Positions 1 to 6,361 of a stretch of DNA of 11,157 nt are shown piece by piece. The notes beneath the pieces were generated by a model. It was not told the DNA's origin, did no database searches, and saw nothing but the letters and a program-made list of their open reading frames with translations. The stretch is from an uncultured Bacteroidota bacterium (lineage in GTDB: Bacteria; Bacteroidota; Bacteroidia; Chitinophagales; Chitinophagaceae). The translations under genes were made by a program, and so were the position numbers. Within the stretch, counting starts at the first letter, position 1, and each line of letters begins with the position of its first letter. The stretch is from assembly GCA_946887345.1 (NCBI GenBank), contig CAMPKR010000048.1, positions 1 through 11,157 on the forward strand, read 5' to 3'.

Positions 1-9
1 GTATAAAAA

Positions 10-282
10 ATGGCACATAAAAAAGGTGAAGGTAGTGTAAAGAATGGTCGTGACTCGCAAAGCAAACGCCTGGGAGTAAAGATCTACGGCGGCCAGCCGG
101 CGCTATCAGGAAACGTAATAGTTCGTCAGCGTGGTACAGTTTATCACCCTGGTACTAACGTAGGGCTAGGAAGAGATTTTACGATTTTTGCTTTGAAGGA
201 TGGGATAGTGGAGTTTCGAAAAACTCGTACAAAAACTTTGATTTCAGTAAAGGAAGTTAATACAGCTATCGCCGAAGCCTAA
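10..282 (+). CDS. rpmA: 50S ribosomal protein L27
   Basis: This is a 90-aa basic protein of the usual L27 length. It opens with the family signature AHKKG, followed by [20 protein letters not shown] and the conserved RQRGTxxHPGxNVGxGRDxTIFAL core (about residues 38-63). L27 is a large-subunit protein whose N-terminal tail reaches the peptidyl-transferase centre. The protein starts directly at MAHKKG, so it lacks the cleavable N-terminal extension known from Firmicutes. The ATG lies nine bases into the window; rplU (L21), its usual partner, would lie just outside. A nine-T run (316-324) about 34 nt after the stop could help terminate transcription, but the dyad before it is poor and I do not call a terminator. 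Identification is secure. Confidence 0.97.
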   Translation: MAHKKGEGSVKNGRDSQSKRLGVKIYGGQPALSGNVIVRQRGTVYHPGTNVGLGRDFTIFALKDGIVEFRKTRTKTLISVKEVNTAIAEA

Positions 283-345
283 CCCGCTCTCGGCGATTTG
301 CCATTATATAAGGTCTTTTTTTTTACCCTTAAATTCACACAGTTT

Positions 346-606
346 ATGGCAACAGCTAAAAAAGCAGCTAAAAAAGCTGCACCAAAGAAGGCAGCGAAAA
401 AAGCTGCACCAAAGAAAGCAGCCCCTAAAAAGGCAGCAAAAAAAGCAGCTCCTAAAAAAGCCGCAAAGAAAGCAGCTCCTAAGAAAGCTGCAGCAAAAAA
501 AGCAGCTCCTAAAAAAGCAGCAAAGAAAGCGGCTCCTAAAAAGAACGCTGCTCCTGCTAAAAGGAAAGCTGCTCCAGCTAAAAGGAAAGCTGCTAAAAAG
601 AAGTAA
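346..606 (+). CDS. Histone H1-like Ala/Lys/Pro-repeat DNA-binding protein
   Basis: This 86-aa protein consists almost only of Ala, Lys and Pro, arranged as alternating KKAA and KKAAP units. The last twenty residues switch to AAPAKRK units and end in KKK. Such tails resemble the C-terminal domain of eukaryotic histone H1 and bacterial H1-like or AlgP-type proteins. By analogy it would bind nucleic acid through charge and act in nucleoid compaction, without a folded domain. I chose the ATG at 346 because MATAKK is a natural start; the frame is open to 298, but those residues are hydrophobic and encoded by a T-rich leader. It follows rpmA by 63 nt and is closed by a strong terminator. The repeat could vary in length between strains. 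The exact cellular role is not visible from sequence. Confidence 0.85.
   Translation: MATAKKAAKKAAPKKAAKKAAPKKAAPKKAAKKAAPKKAAKKAAPKKAAAKKAAPKKAAKKAAPKKNAAPAKRKAAPAKRKAAKKK
355..603 (+). repeat. Degenerate in-frame KKAAP-coding repeat tract
   Basis: Almost the whole histone-like gene is a run of 12- and 15-nt units coding KKAA or KKAAP. Synonymous changes (AAA/AAG for Lys; GCA/GCT/GCC/GCG for Ala) interrupt the DNA identity. Units are multiples of three, so expansion or loss by slippage or recombination would keep the frame. The tract is purine-rich on the plus strand. Confidence 0.85.
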
Positions 607-624
607 TCTAATTAGCAATTTCAG

Positions 625-652
625 AAAAGGCCGCCAACTGCGGCCTTTTTTT
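625..652 (+). terminator. Intrinsic terminator of the histone-like gene
   Basis: A perfect 10-bp stem (AAAAGGCCGC at 625-634 with GCGGCCTTTT at 640-649) has a 5-nt loop, CAACT. The T-run continues to 652. It begins 19 nt after the TAA stop of the histone-like gene. The arms carry A and T runs on opposite sides, so it could act in both directions, but no minus-strand gene ends here. Confidence 0.9.
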
Positions 653-891
653 ATTGCCCTGCTCGCTCAGATACACCCAAAACACTTTTAATTACCTATC
701 AATGTATCAGTGTTTACAGCTTTTAGCACAAGCAATTATATATGTGGTAGATATTGCTTCTTTTAAAAGAATGGTTTTATTTTGCTCTGCCCATTAGGGA
801 TAAGTTCTTTTCACGAAATGACATGTAAACAGCCTAAAAAAGGCTTTACATTAAACATTACAAACATATTAGCTCTCAGGAGCTATAAGAT
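653..891. other. Intergenic stretch without a recognisable gene
   Basis: This AT-rich stretch has no ORF with coding character on either strand. The one local structure is a small imperfect hairpin at 824-850: TGTAA/TTACA outside, a two-base bulge, AGCCT/AGGCT inside, and an A5 loop. It has no T-tract after it, so I do not call it a terminator. The stretch may contain the upstream region of the RNA candidate described next. Confidence 0.5.
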
Positions 892-912
892 ATAATAAGC
901 TTAGCTTATTAT
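892..912. repeat. Perfect 9-bp inverted repeat, possible operator
   Basis: ATAATAAGC (892-900) and GCTTATTAT (904-912) are perfect inverted copies around a TTA spacer. The dyad is AT-rich, has no T-tract, and sits about 40-60 nt upstream of the RNA candidate's inferred 5' end. That fits a protein-binding dyad better than a terminator. No regulator gene lies nearby to suggest what binds. Confidence 0.45.
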
Positions 913-949
913 CCCGGATGCTCCAGAACGGCCATTATTTTGATCAACA

Positions 950-1059
950 CCAGGGGATAGTAACCATGCTTGCAATAAAGCGCAGGCGTAGTTTACTTGA
1001 TGTTGGGGTGCCTGGCCGTACCTTGGGAATCAGTGACTACTAACCTGCGCCCTTTTTTT
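950..1059 (+). ncRNA. Structured small RNA candidate, possibly 6S-type (6S-Flavo)
   Basis: A rod-like imperfect hairpin spans 980-1050. Stems are GCGCAGG (980-986) with CCTGCGC (1044-1050), GTAGT (988-992) with ACTAC (1036-1040), TTGAT (997-1001) with ATCAG (1029-1033), and GGTGC (1007-1011) with GTACC (1018-1022). These are separated by asymmetric internal loops. Seven T residues follow at 1053-1059, giving a plausible 3' end in the plus direction. A -7-like box TTATTTTG at 935-942 (one mismatch to TAnnTTTG) would place the 5' end near 950, giving an RNA of about 105 nt. A long hairpin with internal bubbles and a terminator-like end suits a 6S-like RNA polymerase regulator. I recall the Bacteroidota 6S-Flavo family being about this size but cannot match its consensus from memory. 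The structure is seen; identity is an inference. It could instead be another sRNA or a leader element. Confidence 0.45.
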
Positions 1060-1148
1060 GTTTGTAACTCTGGCAGCAAATAGCTATTTTTAATACTCCC
1101 CAGCATGGCCAAATAGGGTTCCCCGATATTTAATAGTCACTGTGCAAT

Positions 1149-1156
1149 TGTATTTG
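1149..1156 (+). promoter_or_regulatory. Possible -7 promoter box before the 101-aa gene
   Basis: TGTATTTG matches the Bacteroidota -7 consensus TAnnTTTG at all but one position and is followed by TAGCCC. It would start a leader of about 35 nt before the ATG at 1199. No convincing -33 TTG is seen at the expected distance, so the call is weak. Confidence 0.25.
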
Positions 1157-1198
1157 TAGCCCAATCTTATATCTACAAGTGCACTAAGAAGAACTCAC

Positions 1199-1504
1199 AT
1201 GATTGAAAACTCGTTTACACGGGAACAAGCTATCTCCGCCTGCAAAGACTATCGCCATCTGGTGGGTACCGCGTATGACGATACATGTACCGTAGTTGAC
1301 GTTGTGGTTAGCCCGCTGGACCCACTTAACAAGTGGATATTCAACAATTTTTACGCAGAAAACGGCAATGCATCAAAATCGCTTGATTTTTATCACGGCC
1401 CGTTCTATGATGTACTGATCATTGCCTCCGCGGGCATGAAATACTCCGACCTGAGAAGTTTTTTAAAGGGAAAAGAACTTGAGTTTGATCCTACCAAATA
1501 CTAA
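1199..1504 (+). CDS. Hypothetical 101-aa protein
   Basis: I do not recognise this protein. It is a small soluble acidic/mixed protein with no signal peptide or membrane segment. It starts MIENSFTREQAISACKDYRHLVG, with an amphipathic first helix, then alternating strand-like stretches (TCTVVDVVVSPL, YDVLIIASAG) and a final helix SDLRSFLKG, consistent with a small alpha/beta fold. The ATG at 1199 is the first in frame; the leader AAGAAGAACTCAC is A-rich, without a clear Shine-Dalgarno. Its TAA stop overlaps the recJ stop on the other strand by four bases. Codon pattern and the evenly mixed composition support a real gene. Function is unknown. Confidence 0.7.
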   Translation: MIENSFTREQAISACKDYRHLVGTAYDDTCTVVDVVVSPLDPLNKWIFNNFYAENGNASKSLDFYHGPFYDVLIIASAGMKYSDLRSFLKGKELEFDPTKY

Positions 1505-3222
1505 GCTCCGGCAGGTTTTATGTCCAGTACTCTTATTTGCAACTTAGTTTGACCGTTAAATTCATTTTCATCTATGGTGTACACCATATCGAAGGCACCT
1601 TTGGACACAATTTCAAATTTATCAGCCATATTGAAACCAACACCATCCATCACGTCCTGCTGGCCTTTCTGGCAAACCACAAATTTGATATGATTATCCT
1701 TTACCACCTTTGAATACCCTTTAAAGTCCTGAACCCCCCTGCTCAGAAATACCGGGCGCATATTATTCGGCCCAAAAGGTTCAAACTGGCTTAGAATATT
1801 GAAAAAAGGCTGCTTTATGTCGCTTAGCTGAAGTTCAGCATCTATTTCTATTTCAGGTATTAACAAGTGAGGTTCTATGGTGTTAGAGACCACTTCCTCA
1901 AACCTATTACAAAACTCCTCCACCTTGGCCGGTGAAAGGGTCATACCGGCTGCATAAAAGTGTCCTCCATAATTTTCAAGCAAGTCCCGGCAGCCATGTA
2001 TCGCCTCATAAATATTAAAACCGGAAACAGACCGTGCAGAACCGGTTACCTTATCGTTTGACAAGGTCAATACGATGGTTGGTCGATAATAGTGATCTAT
2101 CAAGCGCGAAGCTACAATTCCCACCACGCCTTTATGCCAGTGCGACTGGTAAAGCACCGTTGACTTACGGCCTGCCATCAGTTCATCACCTTGTATTAAT
2201 GAAAGAGCTTCTTCCGTAATTGTTTTATCTATTTCTTTCCGCTCCGTGTTGTCTGATTGAAGCGCATTAGCCAGTTCTTCTATTTTTCCCTCATCTTCCT
2301 CGATAAAAAGATCCACAGCCTTACGGGCATCATCCATACGACCTGCTGCATTTACACGCGGCCCTATCACAAACACCAGGTCAGCAATGTGCATATTCCG
2401 CTGCACATTGGCTATTTTCTTCAGCGTCTTAATCGCCAGCGAGGGAAATTCATTAGCCTGCTTCAATCCATAGTAGGCAAGAATACGGTTCTCCCCATCT
2501 ATCGGCACAATATCTGCTGCTATACTGGTAGCAACAAGATCCAGGTAGCAATAAACACTTTCCATTGGCCGTTTCCAGTAAAGTGCAAGGGCCGAAATAA
2601 GCTTGAAGCCTATACCGCAGCCACTCAATTCTTTAAATGGGTAGCTGCAATCCTCCTGTTTCGGATTAAGAATCGCTTTCGCAGGCGGTAGTTGCTCATC
2701 TGGAGTATGATGATCGCAAACAATTACATCTATACCCAGCGACTGGGCATAAGCTATAAGTTCTACTGATTTTATCCCGCAATCTAAAGTGATCAGCAGT
2801 GTATATCCACTAGCGTGTGCATGGTCTATCCCCTGCTTTGAAATACCATAACCTTCGCGGTAGCGATGCGGAATATAATATGCAATGTCTCCTTTATAAT
2901 TTTTCCTAAGAAATGAATAGACTACTGCTACCGAGGTCGTACCATCTACGTCATAGTCGCCATAGACCATAATGCGTTCATGCCATTCTATCGCCTCTGA
3001 GATACGTTCCACGGCCTTTTGCATATCCTTCATCAGGAAAGGGTCATGCAAGTGTTCGTGCAGCGGCCTGAAAAAATCCTTTGCAGCATCATAGCTGCTA
3101 ACTCCACGAACCGCCAGCAGGCGACAAACAGCTGGATGCACTTTCAGCGCCTCATACAATCCCTTCACCTGTTCCTTATCCGCAGGCTTCAATGTCCAGC
3201 GTTTGTTACCGTTATATGCCAA
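1501..3222 (-). CDS. recJ: Single-stranded-DNA-specific 5'-3' exonuclease RecJ
   Basis: RecJ degrades single-stranded DNA 5' to 3' in RecF-type recombination repair, mismatch repair and replication restart. The 573-aa length is usual. The DHH phosphoesterase domain shows DYDVDG (89-94), LDCG (146-149), CDHH (169-172) and GPRVNAAGRMDDA (287-299). The DHHA1 domain has SHWHKGVVGIVASRL (360-374), GSARS (394-398) and the GGH at 419-421. A C-terminal OB-like domain (about 455-570) contains EPFGPNNMRPVF. The metal-binding Asp and His residues all appear present. The start is TTG at 3222: the frame is closed by TAG two codons upstream, the next Met is residue 64, and a KRW near the N-terminus is what I recall from Bacteroidota RecJ. 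The start overlaps the kmo end by 11 nt, so translation is probably coupled. Confidence 0.95.
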   Translation of the reverse strand: MAYNGNKRWTLKPADKEQVKGLYEALKVHPAVCRLLAVRGVSSYDAAKDFFRPLHEHLHDPFLMKDMQKAVERISEAIEWHERIMVYGDYDVDGTTSVAVVYSFLRKNYKGDIAYYIPHRYREGYGISKQGIDHAHASGYTLLITLDCGIKSVELIAYAQSLGIDVIVCDHHTPDEQLPPAKAILNPKQEDCSYPFKELSGCGIGFKLISALALYWKRPMESVYCYLDLVATSIAADIVPIDGENRILAYYGLKQANEFPSLAIKTLKKIANVQRNMHIADLVFVIGPRVNAAGRMDDARKAVDLFIEEDEGKIEELANALQSDNTERKEIDKTITEEALSLIQGDELMAGRKSTVLYQSHWHKGVVGIVASRLIDHYYRPTIVLTLSNDKVTGSARSVSGFNIYEAIHGCRDLLENYGGHFYAAGMTLSPAKVEEFCNRFEEVVSNTIEPHLLIPEIEIDAELQLSDIKQPFFNILSQFEPFGPNNMRPVFLSRGVQDFKGYSKVVKDNHIKFVVCQKGQQDVMDGVGFNMADKFEIVSKGAFDMVYTIDENEFNGQTKLQIRVLDIKPAGA

Positions 3223-4585
3223 AGTCTAGTTGTTGTACTGAGCTGTGATAACTATTTACCCACCTGTCCAGTTTGTCATTAAATCCGTTCTTTCCCTGGT
3301 TGCTTGTAAAATCCCCCTCAGCCATTATTTTTTCCAGCAGCTCATCCTGCGCCCGGATACAACTGAGCGCAGTTTTATATGGTATGTGACTAAAGGATAC
3401 CATCTCATAAACTGAAATGAACTTTTCAGGATAGAGTTTCCCCAATTCTTTTTCTATTTTTTTCCTTTCCAGGAATTTTGGATCTGCCACCTTATCGCGC
3501 ATCTCTACAAAGTTGTTCAGAGCCAGCTCCGCCACAGCATCACCATTGGGTTTTCTGCGGTCGTCATATTCTTTGAAAATCGTCGCCCAGTCCTCACCAT
3601 ATTTGTCCATAAGGCCTGAAAGAACTGAGCAGTCTTCAAATCCCGCGTTCATACCTTGGCCATAAAAAGGGACAATAGCATGTGCCGCGTCTCCTATCAA
3701 AGCGCTCTTATCTTCGTAATGCCAGGGTGCGATATGGGTAGTAATGAGAGACGAGGTAGGATTATTAAAAAAGTCCGCCAGCAACGTCGGCATTTTCGGT
3801 AGAGCATCCGGGAAATGTTCTTTAAAGAAGCTCAGGACGTCCTCTTCATTCTTCAGTTTATCAAACGAAGGATTTCCCTCAAACGGAAAAAAGAGCGTGC
3901 ATGTGAAAGTCCCATCCGCATTTGGCAGGGCTATCATCATAAAATTCTTCCGGGGCCATATGTGCAGCCCATTCTCTTCTAATTGCAATTTGCCGGCGTC
4001 ACCAGGCGGTATAGATAACTCTTTATAACCGTGCTCCAGGTAAAAGTGTGCTGCATTTACCCGGTCGCGCTGTGCATAACTGCTGCGCAAAGCAGAAAAA
4101 GCCCCATCAGCTCCAAACAACAAATCGGCCTTTACCGTGGTTTGTGTTCCATCAGCAGTTTCGAAGTGCAAAATATTAGCTGCTACATCTACTTTAGTAC
4201 AGCGCTGCTCAAAATATATCTTCACCCCGTGCTCTTCTGCAAGACTCATTAGTTTCTTATTGAGCTCTCCCCTGCTTACCGAATAAATTGCCTCATTGTT
4301 TTTACCATACTGCTGGAAAGCCGAACTTCCATCCGCCTGGTGAAGGTATCGCCCATACATGGGGATAGCTATCTTTTCCATCTCACTTCTGAGCCCGGCC
4401 AACTCCAGGGCATTCCAACCCCGCACGCTCATCGCAAGGTTGATGGAACGGCCTGCACCGATAGCAGCAGCACGCATATCGGGCCTGCGCTCATATATGC
4501 TTACATCAAATCCACGCTTTTTAAGGATAATGGATAGAAGCGAACCTACTAACCCCGCGCCTAAAATGGTAACTGACCGTGCCAT
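3212..4585 (-). CDS. kmo: Kynurenine 3-monooxygenase (FAD-dependent)
   Basis: This enzyme hydroxylates L-kynurenine to 3-hydroxykynurenine with NADPH and O2, a step of tryptophan breakdown and of de novo NAD synthesis through quinolinate. The 457-aa protein has the FAD dinucleotide motif GAGLVG (9-14), the KMO-typical GRSINLAMSVRGWNAL (45-60), GADGAFSALR (158-167), and the FAD/substrate-site motif GDAAHAIVPFYGQGMNAGFED (298-318). The C-terminal part carries the family's YPEKF...YEMVSFSHIPY segment (385-403). The membrane anchor of eukaryotic KMO is absent; the C-terminus (QQLDFGI) is polar. It is the first gene of a minus-strand pair with recJ. No kynureninase or dioxygenase gene lies in the window. 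The ATG at 4583-4585 starts MARSVTILGAG, just ahead of the first beta strand. Confidence 0.93.
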   Translation of the reverse strand: MARSVTILGAGLVGSLLSIILKKRGFDVSIYERRPDMRAAAIGAGRSINLAMSVRGWNALELAGLRSEMEKIAIPMYGRYLHQADGSSAFQQYGKNNEAIYSVSRGELNKKLMSLAEEHGVKIYFEQRCTKVDVAANILHFETADGTQTTVKADLLFGADGAFSALRSSYAQRDRVNAAHFYLEHGYKELSIPPGDAGKLQLEENGLHIWPRKNFMMIALPNADGTFTCTLFFPFEGNPSFDKLKNEEDVLSFFKEHFPDALPKMPTLLADFFNNPTSSLITTHIAPWHYEDKSALIGDAAHAIVPFYGQGMNAGFEDCSVLSGLMDKYGEDWATIFKEYDDRRKPNGDAVAELALNNFVEMRDKVADPKFLERKKIEKELGKLYPEKFISVYEMVSFSHIPYKTALSCIRAQDELLEKIMAEGDFTSNQGKNGFNDKLDRWVNSYHSSVQQLDFGI

Positions 4586-4724
4586 TGATAAAAATTGGAG
4601 AGCAAAATAACTAAAAATAGCCCTACTTAGCCGCTATGGGGATGAATATCAGCTATTATTGGCTGTGCTTGTTAAAAAAATCTAATACCCAAAACCTCAT
4701 ACAATAAATTGTGTAGGAAGTTGT

Positions 4725-4732
4725 TACTTTTA
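4725..4732 (+). promoter_or_regulatory. Putative -7 promoter box of lepB
   Basis: TACTTTTA, followed by CGACC, differs from the Bacteroidota -7 consensus TAnnTTTG only at the last base and starts 27 nt before the lepB ATG. The same string occurs before two other genes here (6980-6987 plus strand; 6860-6867 minus strand). A clear -33 TTG is not seen at the usual spacing. Confidence 0.4.
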
Positions 4733-4751
4733 CGACCAATATAATCAGCCC

Positions 4752-5975
4752 ATGCGACTTGCATTCTGGAAAAATAAAGCCGATAACGATAAACCGAAAA
4801 AAAAGAAAGCTGTCTGGAGAGAGTGGCTCGATGCAGCTGTTTTCGCCATTATCGCCGCTACCATCATACGCACTTTCTTTATAGAGGCCTATACTATTCC
4901 TACAGGCTCTATGGAAGGTAGCTTGCTTGTCAACGACTATTTATTCGTGAGCAAGGTTTCGTACGGCCCCAGGGTGCCAATGACGCCACTCGCTGTTCCC
5001 CTGGTTCATAATACTATGCCTCTGGTAGGAGGAGAATCGTATACTACCGCCGTGCAATGGGATTACCATCGCTGGTGGGGCTTTGGTGATGTGGAACGCA
5101 ACGATGTGGTTGTATTCAATTTCCCTCACGGCGATACAGTAATAAAAAGCCAACCGGAAGCAGATTATTACACTGCCTGCAGATCTTATCGTGGTGGTCG
5201 CGATGCAGTTCTGGCCAGTGAGCCAATCATTGTACGCCCGATAGACAAAAAGGACAATTACATTAAGCGCTGCGTAGGTATCCCCGGCGATGTAGTTACT
5301 ATAAAAGACGGAAAGCTATGGATAGGCAATGCCCCTGCAAAACACTATCCCCATATGAAAACAAGCTATTCGCTTGTACTTGCTCCCGGCGCCTCCGTAA
5401 GCCCGGAATTTCTGGAGGAAAGTGGCGTAAATCCTGAGGGTGATATCGGGATGGATCCTGATAACCAGAGTCAATATCTTATTCACCTCGAACAAGGCCA
5501 GCTGGGTGCTTTTAAAATACTACAGGGCGTTAGCCTGAGCCCCCGAATCAGAACAGCAGGACAAGCTAATCCTAACGTTTTCCCGTTTGACACTCAGCAT
5601 TTCCCCTGGAACGAAGACAACTTTGGTCCTCTTACTATTCCTAAGAAAGGAGCAACTGTACAACTTACCCCTGAAAATATTGCCTTATATCGCCGGCTAA
5701 TACAAGTATACGAAGGCAACAAGCTGGAAGAGCGCAATGACCAGATTATGATCAATGGTTCACCGGCAACCTCTTACACTTTTAAGATGGACTACTACTG
5801 GATGATGGGTGATAACAGGCACAACTCACTCGACTCACGCTTCTGGGGCTTTGTTCCTGAAGACCACATAGTAGGTAAGGCATGGTTCGTTTGGTTAAGC
5901 TACGGCCGCGGCGGCATGCTGAAGGATATGCGCTGGAGCAGGCTTTTGAGAGGTATACACACGCTGGAAGAATAG
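4752..5975 (+). CDS. lepB: Signal peptidase I
   Basis: This membrane-bound serine protease removes signal peptides from Sec- and Tat-exported proteins. The N-terminus is a lysine-rich cytoplasmic stretch (residues 7-20), then one membrane segment (about 26-44). The catalytic serine is Ser53 in PTGSMEGSLLVNDYLFVSK and the general-base lysine is Lys172 in YIKRCVGIPGD. Box E is GDNRHNSLDSRFWGFVP (353-369). At 407 aa it is longer than the E. coli enzyme (324 aa). Much of the extra length lies between the lysine box and box E (about 190-340), and there is another extension between the serine and lysine boxes (about 75-165). Large periplasmic insertions of this kind occur in Bacteroidota. A cytochrome c gene follows after two bases, so the two are probably co-transcribed. 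Confidence 0.95.
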   Translation: MRLAFWKNKADNDKPKKKKAVWREWLDAAVFAIIAATIIRTFFIEAYTIPTGSMEGSLLVNDYLFVSKVSYGPRVPMTPLAVPLVHNTMPLVGGESYTTAVQWDYHRWWGFGDVERNDVVVFNFPHGDTVIKSQPEADYYTACRSYRGGRDAVLASEPIIVRPIDKKDNYIKRCVGIPGDVVTIKDGKLWIGNAPAKHYPHMKTSYSLVLAPGASVSPEFLEESGVNPEGDIGMDPDNQSQYLIHLEQGQLGAFKILQGVSLSPRIRTAGQANPNVFPFDTQHFPWNEDNFGPLTIPKKGATVQLTPENIALYRRLIQVYEGNKLEERNDQIMINGSPATSYTFKMDYYWMMGDNRHNSLDSRFWGFVPEDHIVGKAWFVWLSYGRGGMLKDMRWSRLLRGIHTLEE

Positions 5976-5977
5976 CA

Positions 5978-6361
5978 ATGAAAATAAATACAATCCTGAT
6001 CGTGGCCTCATTATCCTTGCTTGCATCCTGCGGCAGTGGCAATGAGGCCACTGATTCTACAGCTGGCAGTGGAACTGTAACGGCTTCCGGCAAAACGCTT
6101 TTCAACAGCAATTGCATTCAGTGTCACTCGATAACACAGGATAAGAATGGCCCTAAACTGGTAGGTTCCCTGGAACGCTGGGGTAACGATACCGTGCGAT
6201 TGACTGCCTATATCAGAAACTCGCAGGAAGTGATAAAAACCGATCCCTATGCTGCAAAATTATACAAGGACTGGGGCAACATGCTCATGCCTTCGTTCGC
6301 TAATCTAAGTGATGCAGAGATCAGGGAAATAATTGCGTATATCGCAGAGGGAAAAGACTAA
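5978..6361 (+). CDS. Small c-type cytochrome lipoprotein
   Basis: This 127-aa protein has a lipoprotein signal peptide ending in the lipobox LASC (residues 15-18), so it should be anchored by Cys18. A short Ser/Thr/Gly linker follows. The class I cytochrome c domain shows the haem-binding CIQCH (46-50), GPKLVG (58-63), and a likely axial Met in MPSF (Met104). The final helix is LSDAEIREIIAYIAEGK. It would carry electrons at the membrane surface; the redox partner cannot be told. I chose the ATG at 5978 rather than an upstream in-frame start at 5882 because the signal peptide begins there and the upstream part overlaps lepB. It sits two bases after lepB and its TAA overlaps the stop of the convergent gene by four bases. 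Confidence 0.9.
   Translation: MKINTILIVASLSLLASCGSGNEATDSTAGSGTVTASGKTLFNSNCIQCHSITQDKNGPKLVGSLERWGNDTVRLTAYIRNSQEVIKTDPYAAKLYKDWGNMLMPSFANLSDAEIREIIAYIAEGKD

Noticed and set aside
298..345. Longer N-terminus for the histone-like protein
   Set aside because: The extra hydrophobic residues come from the T-rich leader; MATAKK at 346 is the natural start, and the 298 frame begins right behind rpmA.
355..603. CRISPR-like repeat array
   Set aside because: Repeats are in-frame coding units of 12 and 15 nt without unique spacers.
304..618. Minus-strand ORF rich in Phe/Cys/Ser opposite the histone-like gene
   Set aside because: It is the complement of the Lys/Ala repeat; the low-complexity Phe/Cys composition is a mirror effect.
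824..850. Hairpin as a terminator
   Set aside because: No T-tract follows, the stem has a bulge, and no gene ends just upstream.
891..896. TATAAT as a sigma70-type -10 box
   Set aside because: Primary Bacteroidota promoters use TAnnTTTG, no -35 partner is seen, and the hexamer is part of the inverted repeat.
912..1059. tRNA, tmRNA, SRP RNA or RNase P RNA
   Set aside because: No cloverleaf, no tag-coding ORF, and none of the conserved core motifs I know of these RNAs (for example GAGGAAAGTCC of RNase P).
2257..2691. Plus-strand 144-aa ORF within recJ
   Set aside because: Antisense shadow of a conserved RecJ coding region with no recognisable features.
5882..5977. Upstream start for the cytochrome c gene
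   Set aside because: It would lie inside lepB in another frame and place the lipoprotein signal internally.
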